NCBI RefSeq assembly: GCF_017562075.2
Contig: NC_054082.1
Location: 13,331,286 to 13,395,285 of the forward strand
DNA length: 64,000 nt
Direction: 5' to 3'
From: Anopheles merus
Lineage: Eukaryota > Arthropoda > Insecta > Diptera > Culicidae
Below, one piece after another: positions 1-8,718 of the stretch. Every line of letters starts with the position of its first letter. Within the stretch, counting starts at the first letter, position 1. The translations under genes and the position numbers were made by a program. The notes below the pieces were generated by a model that was given only the letters and a program-made list of their open reading frames with translations, searched no databases and had not been told where the DNA came from.

Positions 1-65
1 GTTGCAAAGCGTCTGTTCGAAAGCAAATCGGTGCTCAACTTGAAAGCGTTTCGAAGCGAATGATG

Positions 66-111
66 CGTATGCAATTTGCATTACACAGCATAACAGCGCC
101 TAAAAGTATGC
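66..111. repeat. Copy A of TTGCATAC/TAGGCG palindrome-like repeat
   Basis: Positions 97-111 read CGCCTAAAAGTATGC, the reverse complement of the core GCATACTTTTAGGCG. Positions 67-85 (GTATGCAATTTGCATTACA) match 30221-30239 over 19 bases. The two loci are 30 kb apart, so this is a dispersed repeat. No coding role is visible. Confidence 0.55.
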
Positions 112-153
112 TGTTCGCGCGCAACAAAGCCAGCTTTTCAAGCTTTGTTTTTA

Positions 154-175
154 TGAGTCACTTTTAATTGACTCA
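154..175. promoter_or_regulatory. Paired AP-1-like sites in inverted dyad
   Basis: TGAGTCA (154-160) and TGACTCA (169-175) are perfect reverse complements separated by 8 bp. Each fits the bZIP (Jun/Fos) consensus TGA(G/C)TCA. Neighbouring inverted repeats flank the pair (AACAAAGC/GCTTTGTT to the left, GAGCCC/GGGCTC to the right). Binding is inferred from the motif only and no gene is attached. Confidence 0.25.
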
Positions 176-1595
176 CATCTCGAGCCCATTTAGAAGAGCT
201 CGGGCTCACATCAAACGACCGTAAAACCTAATATACTGCTCGGGTTACAAATTACAATCACACCTTACACGGTAGTACCCACCCCTCTCCAGGAGTGCCC
301 TCACGTATCACACACAAAACAGGGCCGTGGGCACCACACACTGGCTGCTAATTATGCAAAGACTCAGTCTTCACCGGTGCTATCGAGCGCACTGGAATTG
401 GTTTGATAAGCCCGAATGCTATCGTGTTGGCTTCTGCGTGAAGCAACTCAAAGCATTCAATCGAACCGTCCCTGCCGTCCAGGGATAATTTGACATTGGG
501 ATCGTATCGAATGCCTTGTTCGGGTTACGAACTGCTATCCCACGAAGCACCATTGAACATGGGATATGGCTCAGCTGTCCTGGTACGGTTGCAAGTAAAT
601 GATTTATGGCAACTGATCAGATGGCCTCTTCGGAGCCTTTCCGGCGCCGATTGTTCTGTCCGGGGTGACTCTCGAGAGTTGGGCGCGTCCGTACGGCGGT
701 AAAGCAAGGGGAGACTGTTTGTCCACTTTGGTGAGGCGGTGCTTAGAGGGTTTGAAACAGTAATCAAACTGAAGCTGTAACTGTCATGAAAAACTAATCA
801 CAGCCGTACGCTTCCTTAACTTTTCCGAAGCATGGCTCAGCTCAATGGACCAATTTCAAACCATTGGCAATAGTGGACGGCAATTCGAATGTGGACGAGC
901 ATTGATTAGTATCCTTGTTGCCCAAACGGCATCAATTTCGAGTAGTATTGATTAACTTGCTAGTTTTCCAATGATTCCGAAAAGTTACTAGACGAAGCTC
1001 GGTAAGCGATGTTTCACAAACCAACATTCATTGTTCGCATTCCATACCAAAGTCTTTCAAAATCTATTCTACGAACATGAAAATTTATCGATTTACCCAA
1101 AAGCACACGGTGCATTCACTGAAATTGTTCATGCAGCAACAAAAAAAAAATACTCCCACCTGAAAGGTTATCCTAACCATTGAGCCCACACACTCGCCTT
1201 TTTTCTAGCTCAATCCAAGCGGGCAAAAGTCAATTGCCAAAAACGCCGAATTCCACACAATGCTCCACATTCCATTAATAGTTGGTTTATGGGTGGAAGG
1301 TTTTTTTTTTGTGCAGCATACGCATTCGAATTGACTTTCCCGTGCGGACATACACACTGCCGCTCGGATAAACTATGCTCGATGAAGCGCATGCAACGCG
1401 GGCGTATTGCGTTCCATCCAGGGTTGCTTTCGGAACGATAATCCCAATCTATAATCGGTTCGTTGTGCAAGAGCAAAGGATCCCCATCAACAACGAAAAA
1501 ATCTTGATGAAGTGACTCCATATCGCAAAAAACAAGCCGTAACAGAATGAGCTGTGAAATGTGAACCCCGGTCTGGGTGGATTGCTTTCCTCCCA

Positions 1596-1610
1596 CCCCC
1601 CCCCCCCCCC
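1596..1610. repeat. C homopolymer, 15 bp
   Basis: An uninterrupted run of C follows TCCCA. Its length is uncertain in any assembly because such runs are error-prone. Confidence 0.9.
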
Positions 1611-2425
1611 ACCTCGTAACGAATGTACTTTACCTCGATAAACCGATGGGTACAGTTGATTACGCCACCGCAAGGCTGGTGAGCTGGTGTCTCGGAGGTG
1701 GTCTTTTGGAGGTCTTTTTTTCTTTCTTTCTTCTTTTCGGTGACACATCGGACGTGGTACGCAGTTAATTGACTCCATCATCACACGCTCTGCATACGTA
1801 ATCGCAAGGCGGCACCGTAAACGGTTGTGAATTATTATTCCACGCATTCACCACCATCACCACAACCACCGCCTGCGCGCTCGCTGGCCGTGGGCTGGTG
1901 AGCTTATGAATGCGTAAAGCTTACACGAGCGGCTTACACCAGACCATGCGCGCTCCATTTCCTTTACGCACGAGCTTCACACATATGCTTGCACTTTGCG
2001 AGGCTGTGCATTCGCGTTCGCTTGTTGTTGTTTTTTTTTTTGGCTCTCCTTGCCTTGTATCGATCGTGGGCTGGGCTTTGGGACTTATTTGGCCGTGACA
2101 ATATTCCGGAACGGCGAACGGGAGCAGTGCAGTGCTTCATTACGAATACAGAACAAATAAAATCAATCAAAAATACCGAATGTGGATGGAATATGGATGG
2201 ATTCCATGTTTTTTTTTTGCCACCAGTTTGCCGGGGCCAGCCCGAGCGATTGCAAAAAAAAACCATAGCTGACATGTTTCGTTCATTTAAAAAATACTTT
2301 TTTAATGCTATTATGTGATAAAAGAAAAGTTAAACTCTACCACACGCATCAAACATAGGCTCAGGGTGAGAAAAACGAAATTGAAACAGACAGAAAATGT
2401 AACGTTAAATAAATACACCATCCAA

Positions 2426-2579
2426 TTGCATACTTTTAGGCGCTTGAGAGTGAACCTATGCAACGCGTTGTTACGCAAAACAATGACACAATAAATTGCA
2501 TACTTGTAGGCGCCTTTTTGAACATTACATTCAAGGTATGCAATCTGCATACTCTAAACGCCTAACATTATGCAATTTT
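2426..2579. repeat. Copy B: compound cluster of the TTGCATAC/TAGGCG motif
   Basis: Two forward copies (TTGCATACTTTTAGGCGC at 2426-2443 and TTGCATACTTGTAGGCGC near 2495-2512) are followed by inverted partners (GTATGCAAT near 2536 and CGCCTAACATTATGCAAT near 2559-2576). This is the densest cluster of the family in the window. The surrounding DNA is AT-rich and not coding. Confidence 0.6.
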
Positions 2580-2937
2580 CAATACAAAATGAGCTTTTTG
2601 CGATATAAATGATCAATTTTAACGCGTTTTTGCACTCGTTTCAAAGAATCCTGTCACAATATACTCGTATGGTGCACATGACAAAGTTTAATTAAAAAAA
2701 AAGTCTTTTGCCGCACCAATCGTCAACAAAGCGACCTAGCAGCACAGGTCCATTACTTAGTGGGACTTGTATTTTGCGCTCGAATGATCACGGCATAATC
2801 CCGGCTTGCTGGCCGAGTGCGTGCGTTTCGCGCCCACAATGTACTATTCATGTCCGAAGAACCGTAAACAGAATAGACGACAACATGGATGTGGCCGTCT
2901 TTAACCACGTATCTTCCGGCAGCTCATTCGGCTTTTT

Positions 2938-2944
<7 letters not shown>

Positions 2945-2969
<25 letters not shown>
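2945..2969. repeat. CT microsatellite
   Basis: A near-perfect (TC)n tract lies inside a longer T/C-rich segment. Confidence 0.9.
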
Positions 2970-3950
2970 ATGTCTTTCTCTCTTTCTTTTGTGTAGTAAT
3001 TATTTGAAACTCTATTCATTCCCATTCACTAAGAGCTGGACCGGTCCGCTGCCCTGAAAAGCCCACCCCCGGGCTCATTCATTTCATCCGACGGTGGGCA
3101 TGGGCGCCCAAAAGGGCGCTAATAAATGGACAGTGAATCTGGTCGGAATTTGTCCAGTGGAGTGTGTAATTGAATTTAATTGAAAACGATTGTTAAAAGC
3201 AACTGCGCAAGCTGCCACCGGGGCTTGGGGCGGCGGCTGGGAATGCAAAACCAGTGGCAGGAGCAACAAATACGAACACACACACACACAAACAAAAAAT
3301 GAAACAAACATCCCAACACCCCCTGTTCGTGCAGGATGGGCGCGCGGGCGATGAAATGAAGAAGTTTATTCGCCTCCCGGCCGGCCTCGGAAACGATGTG
3401 GCTGACCGAATTCGCACCTACTCCCCGCACCCGTCACGCTCAAAGCTTCCCAATAGCACACGATAATTGACTGCGGCCACCGGGGAATGGCATGCCGGGT
3501 TTTCCTCTTCTTCTTTTTTTTTTGGTGGCGCCTTTTCCACTTCTCGACTGTTCAAGGGATGGGCGGGGGGGATGCCGAAAAGTTCACATCAAAAAGCTAC
3601 CTACCAGTGGGGCTTTTTCGGTTGAGCGTGCCCCCAAAATTAATACCCGCCGATAGAATAGCGGCTTTGAATGCATTTTCGCCGGCATATAAATTGAACC
3701 CGCCTATGCTTCACCGCCTATGCTGCTAATATGGCACGGCATCGGTGTGCAATTCTGTGTGTGTGTGTGTGTTTGATGTGGTAAACTTTGCTCCAACACA
3801 GTTCGTCTTTTAATGAAACGCAAACATCCAAGCAACAGGTGTAGCCGAAAGTCCTGTGGGTTTGTGTGTATGTGTGAGTGTGTTTTTTTCTGTCTCTCTT
3901 CCCCCCTCTCGGCTATATGCCCTTGCCAGTGTGCGTACCACACCAACGCT

Positions 3951-3968
3951 CCCCCCCCCCCCCCCCCC
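3951..3968. repeat. C homopolymer, 18 bp
   Basis: This is the longest C run in the window. It lies among GT-rich segments (3757-3771, 3860-3890). Confidence 0.9.
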
Positions 3969-5503
3969 AACGAATGCGCTAACAAAATTAGACTTGTTGT
4001 CTTCAACACTTAGTATACGTGCGATAGTGTTAGTGTGTGTGTGTGAGTGTGTGACACTACTTGTTAGACTACCTCTACCGGGCACCAGCTCAAACACCGA
4101 ACGTCACCCAACCGATGGCAAAGCGGCAGCTGATTTTGTGCCTCCACCACCGCCACCACCAGCATTGTCTTGGGCGTCGCCGAATGGCGCCACCCTTCGA
4201 CACTGACATGGGTAAGATGAACATAATTAATTACATCTGGTGGCTTTTGTGTGAAGAACCCTTAGGAGCGAAGACCTCACCGTCACCGGTGCGGGTGCGG
4301 ACAAACCATCTCAGCGTCTTACCCCCGTTGTGAACATGCCACCCTTGGGGTAGTAGTTTTGGGAGGACAGGACGGCTGACGTGCGGTAGAATTGAACTGT
4401 TCTGAACGCCTCGTGCATTATCAATTAAATTGCAATTACTCGAGGTCAAACGCAAAGTCGATTGCTGACGTACCGGTTTTACAGCGGCGGAGATCATTTG
4501 TCATGGTCGGGCATCGGATCGATCGGTGTGTCCCCATCCCCCGTTCCTGAAGAACTGTTTACATCACATGCGATCAAACATGCGACGTTTTGGGGGACGG
4601 TTTACCCGGGCTTAACTCGAACACTCGGAGCTCCGATGACAGGCTTGCTACATTGAGGGTATCGTCCATCCGTCCGTATCAAGCGGCACGGTTTCTTAGT
4701 CTTAGTTACAGAACGCCCCATCCACCTTCTGGGAACACGTGTGTGTGTGTGTGTGTGTCCAGTACAGCAAAAGATTATGCTCAAAAGCCTTGCCGGACGG
4801 GCGTCCCTGCGGGCGGAGAGTGTTTCTCTGTCCAATGCGGAAGGAATGGCATTCAGCATAACCGCACAGTCGGCTGTGACAACGTAACATAGCGTATTGG
4901 TTACTTTGATTGTTTTGTGCAATTTTCTACCCTCTTCCTCATAGCATGACAGACCAGGGCCAACTTTCCAAGGCAGAGTGGTTCGATAGACACAGCACAA
5001 GGCACAAACTTTGCAACTAATTTATTCGAGCGCGCTCTCGTTGCGTTCTTCCGCCAAATTCCACCGCGAATGCAAAGATTGCGGTACCAACGCTTTGGAC
5101 ATTGCGCAAAAAGACCTCCTACACCCCGCCGGCAAGTGTCGCGCGGAAGTTATGCGAAGCAAGCATCACGAGAGAAGAGCGGAACGAAATTGTGTCACTC
5201 GTGCGTACTGCTAAGGAGCCTTCCAAGAGAGTCCGGACAGGGTGCTTGCGACTGGCTGCTGCTGAATTGTCGAGTATGCACTGTCTTTCATCTTGTGGGT
5301 TGTGAATGTGTTTCTTCGAGAGCTTCGCAGAATGCTGAAGTGGTCTGGTGACTTGAAAGGCCGAAAGCTAGCCCAGCTAGTAAAACGTTTCATTCATTAC
5401 AATGCGCTTAATGTACTCAAACATCAGGCCATGAAATAATTTCGCAATCATGTACAGCTAAACGAGGAATTTACTCCTTACACCCTGCCCCAAAAATAGC
5501 ACC

Positions 5504-6091
5504 CCCAAGTGCCACAAATCCACTAAACGACCACTAAACGGCTTCTAAACGACTCAAGTTCTCTACCTAAACGGAATATAGAAAGACTTCGTTTAGCAGA
5601 CGCCAAACGACTCATGCATTCTAAAAATAGCAAAAAAGCTGGTGGCGCTATCTGTTGGTGGGATACCCCAACCAGTTGAGCTTCATCGCTTGGAGGAGAG
5701 CTTTCTCATTTCCTCTGTACTGTTGTATGGTTTCGCATTGAAGTTATGCATCGCTAGAACTAGAACGGCGATACGATTGTTTAAATACTAAACTCCAACG
5801 GAAACCACCAGCACTGAAGCAAGTGAGATTTGAGCAATGGTCATTGGTGTTGATACCCACGTATCTAACCACACGACCATTTATATAGATTTTTGCTCAG
5901 AAAGTTAGAAGGCTATATAGGTCATAATAAAATGCAACTTGTCGAAACACATTGCAAGAAAAGGATAGCAATATGATGATGAGTTGTAATACGCCATCTA
6001 TTGATCAAACCAATGAAGCTGTGGAGCTTTCATTTTTTTTCTATGGATATTCAATTTTCCAGTCGTTTAAGCTTAATCTGTGGCGCTTGGG
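5504..6091. mobile_element. 588-bp TIR element (MITE-like), copy 1
   Basis: The element begins CCCAAGTGCCACAAATC and ends in the approximate reverse complement, GATTAAGCTTAAACGACT-type sequence closing in TGTGGCGCTTGGG, giving imperfect terminal inverted repeats of about 15-30 bp. The whole segment recurs at 6274-6861, and identity stops exactly at the TIR tips on both sides. The interior has no transposase-like frame; the only open frame is a 47-residue stretch of no recognised kind. It is probably a non-autonomous DNA transposon. I could not find a clear target-site duplication, so the superfamily is not assigned. Confidence 0.7.
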
Positions 6092-6273
6092 CAACCACGT
6101 ATCGTTGCAACGGGGAAAGCTTGTTTATCCGCTACCGAGCTTAACCACCACGTATTAGCACCATCACCGCCGTATAAACCGCCTGCACCTGCTTGCCTAC
6201 CGATTAACAACCTTGCGCCCGGCACCAAAGCAGACAAGTTTAGGAAGATGGATGGATACCTATCAAATAACTG
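6092..6273. other. 182-bp spacer between the two TIR elements
   Basis: This single-copy sequence separates the two identical elements. It contains two partial internal matches (ACCACGTAT near 6096 and near 6147) and no gene. It does not recur after copy 2, which argues against a simple 770-bp tandem duplication. Confidence 0.6.
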
Positions 6274-6861
6274 CCCAAGTGCCACAAATCCACTAAACGA
6301 CCACTAAACGGCTTCTAAACGACTCAAGTTCTCTACCTAAACGGAATATAGAAAGACTTCGTTTAGCAGACGCCAAACGACTCATGCATTCTAAAAATAG
6401 CAAAAAAGCTGGTGGCGCTATCTGTTGGTGGGATACCCCAACCAGTTGAGCTTCATCGCTTGGAGGAGAGCTTTCTCATTTCCTCTGTACTGTTGTATGG
6501 TTTCGCATTGAAGTTATGCATCGCTAGAACTAGAACGGCGATACGATTGTTTAAATACTAAACTCCAACGGAAACCACCAGCACTGAAGCAAGTGAGATT
6601 TGAGCAATGGTCATTGGTGTTGATACCCACGTATCTAACCACACGACCATTTATATAGATTTTTGCTCAGAAAGTTAGAAGGCTATATAGGTCATAATAA
6701 AATGCAACTTGTCGAAACACATTGCAAGAAAAGGATAGCAATATGATGATGAGTTGTAATACGCCATCTATTGATCAAACCAATGAAGCTGTGGAGCTTT
6801 CATTTTTTTTCTATGGATATTCAATTTTCCAGTCGTTTAAGCTTAATCTGTGGCGCTTGGG
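6274..6861. mobile_element. 588-bp TIR element (MITE-like), copy 2
   Basis: This is in the same orientation as copy 1, at a constant offset of 770 bp, with no base difference seen on line-by-line reading. The left tip is preceded by AATAACTG and the right tip followed by TGCTACCC, so the flanks differ from those of copy 1. Identity this high means either very recent transposition, gene conversion or an assembly duplication. Confidence 0.7.
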
Positions 6862-8020
6862 TGCTACCCTTTGCAACTTCGTGCCTTCGTGTCCCACAAC
6901 CCAGGCGGTAGTCATTTGTATTCCTCTGCTGTTTGGTTATTTTGGTGCTTCTGTTTATACACCAACTGGCAGCAGCACGGCTCGGTCAACATTGTGTGGC
7001 GATGAAGGAGACGCCCGGTCCCCCTCCCCACTATCGGGAAGTACACGACTTAGCTTCTGATGATAGTGACTAATATTGGCAACCCCGTTTCGGCATGATC
7101 GGGGCTTAGCCGGGACACAATCTCGTGTGCATGTCGTGCCTCGGAGCAGATCCGCCACTATCGTCGGCTTCCTTTCTGATCTGATCTGATTTTGATGCTT
7201 ACCGGTTGTTTGATTATCTCTGTTCGTCTGAACTGTGTGTGTGTGTGGTTGTGTGTGATGTGTGTAAAATTGGGATCTTTTCCAAGCGCTGGATTAAGGG
7301 GAGCTTAGTGCAGGTTGTAATGTGGGAAACTTTTAATTCATCTTCATATGCACCACGTGACGAAGATTCTTGGAAGTTGTTTTGTTCGAATAGATTGATG
7401 TTTGTCCTCACGATGGAAGAGCTATGTTATTCTGTATCATTTGCTAGGCATTTTTGGTGGTGTTTTTAACTAGAGTTTGAAACTCACGAATATGTCCTTG
7501 TTGAGTTAGGACAACATTCCAAAATTTGTTAAAACCTCGTTTCAATTTTTGTCTAAATAAGACACACCTGCTTTAAAGTTCTATTGTTTTAGGAGATTTG
7601 TTAAGATTAAGATGAAAATTAAAACTAAAGTGAGCTTCTAATCACTATATTGTTTATGCTCTTGTTCACCATTGCGTCACTTTTGTTTTTTTTTTATTTT
7701 TATAGATATTTAGATCCTATTGGCCTCATTCGCATCTTTCAATCGTGCCTTTTACATAGCCCATTCGGTGGAACCGTAATCAAACACTTTGATGCTGCTT
7801 AAGAGCTGTACGGAGCCGCCTTTGCAGCGTGTATCGCGCTGTGTTGTTTTGTCTACATGGGTCTCTAGCAAAAACTGTTTCCAGCTATTCGAAATATTTA
7901 ATTCTATTATTCCACAACTTTCTAAATATTCTGCAGCTGTTCTTTATTTCTTAATAAGTTTTGAATTGTGTTAACTTAACGTTATTGTTTAAAAAAAGAC
8001 CGTATTTGTCACCGGACGCG
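6862..8020. other. No gene recognised upstream of the Sm G gene
   Basis: The sequence is AT-rich, especially 7480-7980, with short open frames and no splice-supported coding potential. It forms the distal upstream region of the Sm G gene. Confidence 0.55.
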
Positions 8021-8023
8021 GGC

Positions 8024-8039
8024 ACCTTTGAACAAAGGT
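8024..8039. promoter_or_regulatory. SOX/TCF-like palindrome upstream of Sm G
   Basis: ACCTTTG-AA-CAAAGGT is a perfect 7-bp inverted repeat with a 2-bp centre. CCTTTGAA resembles TCF/LEF sites and AACAAAG resembles SOX sites, both HMG-box targets. It lies about 170 bp before the Sm G start codon. A function is only inferred. Confidence 0.25.
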
Positions 8040-8045
8040 TCATTA

Positions 8046-8114
8046 CTGTCATGATGGCTTCCCATGACGCAACCTGACAGCGTGTGCTTGGCACGCTGTC
8101 AACAAATTGTCAAA
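8046..8114. promoter_or_regulatory. TGACAG/CTGTCA cluster with a perfect 10-bp hairpin
   Basis: CTGTCA occurs at 8046-8051. TGACAGCGTG (8075-8084) and CACGCTGTCA (8092-8101) form a perfect inverted repeat with a 7-bp loop, followed by AATTGTCAAAC. The cluster ends about 100 bp before the Sm G ATG, so it probably overlaps the proximal promoter. Related TGACAG/CTGTCA sites lie upstream of the next two genes. Confidence 0.4.
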
Positions 8115-8210
8115 CAAACACAAACAACGCGCGACCACAATTTGCGGCATTTTGTGCAAATTTTGTGCCCAACTTTCCCCGCCAAACGTGTTTACCATTG
8201 TTTATCCAAT

Positions 8211-8600
8211 ATGTCGAAAGCACATCCGCCAGAGTTGAAAAAGTAAGTTAACCTCAAATGCTTCCTTCCACCTACCAGACATTGACCGGGTTCGTTTCTC
8301 GTTTGTCACGAAGGTACATGGACAAGCGGCTATCGCTGAAGCTGAATGGTGGACGAGTCGTTTCCGGCATCCTGCGTGGTTTCGATCCCTTCATGAACGT
8401 GGTGGTGGACGAATCCATCGAGGAATGTAAGGACGGTACCCGCAACAACATCGGAATGGTGGTAAGTTGAAGCCGTGGTCCGAGATGATCCGGGAGAAGC
8501 AAGTAATCCAGCAATTCCTCACGCAATCCCACGCTTGTGCCGTCCGCAGGTTATCCGGGGCAACAGCATCATCATGGTGGAAGCACTGGATAGGATATAA
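8211..8600 (+). CDS. SmG: Small nuclear ribonucleoprotein G (Sm protein G)
   Basis: The product is the Sm G core protein. It joins the heptameric Sm ring on U1, U2, U4 and U5 snRNAs in pre-mRNA splicing and acts in cytoplasmic snRNP assembly and in the nucleus. Three exons fit in phase: 8211-8242, 8314-8461 and 8550-8600, with GT-AG introns of 71 and 88 bp. They give 76 residues, the usual length of the family. The N-terminus MSKAHPPELKK, the Sm1 stretch LSLKLNGGRVVSGILRGFDP and the Sm2 stretch VVIRGNSIIMVEALDRI are diagnostic. The start is the first ATG and matches the conserved family start. The gene runs tail-to-tail with the zinc-finger gene. I am very sure of the identity and fairly sure of the exon edges. 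Confidence 0.97.
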
Positions 8601-8627
8601 TGAGCGCGAACTCGTCTATAATCTTCA

Positions 8628-8633
8628 AATAAA
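8628..8633 (+). terminator. Poly(A) signal of the Sm G gene
   Basis: AATAAA lies 28 bp after the Sm G stop codon. Cleavage is expected 10-30 bp downstream, inside the 3' UTR of the opposing zinc-finger gene. Confidence 0.75.
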
Positions 8634-8655
8634 GTCAATCGCACTCGGGTCCGAG

Positions 8656-8661
8656 TTTATT
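8656..8661 (-). terminator. Poly(A) signal of the ZAD zinc-finger gene
   Basis: TTTATT on the + strand reads AATAAA on the - strand, about 58 bp after the zinc-finger stop codon. It lies only 23 bp from the Sm G signal, so the two transcripts probably overlap at their 3' ends. Confidence 0.7.
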
Positions 8662-8718
8662 GTACATGTATTTCTAAAAGTTTACAAAGAAAAACTTAAA
8701 CTCACAACCGCCCCACTG

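Larger units (their letters stand above)
1..5503. other. No gene recognised; low-complexity and short repeats
   Basis: I see no reading frame with convincing protein character, splice pattern or family motif in this stretch. It holds CT, CA and GT microsatellites, two long C homopolymers, T/A homopolymers and two clusters of the TTGCATAC/TAGGCG motif (66-111, 2426-2579). The open frames here are short, often begin at TTG, and are dominated by simple-sequence translations. It could be intergenic DNA or an intron of a gene outside the window. Confidence 0.6.

Noticed and set aside
5952..7060. Repeated frame MQEKDSNMMMSCNTP in both TIR elements
   Set aside because: It covers only about 47 residues of the element, has no transposase motif, and is present twice only because the element is.
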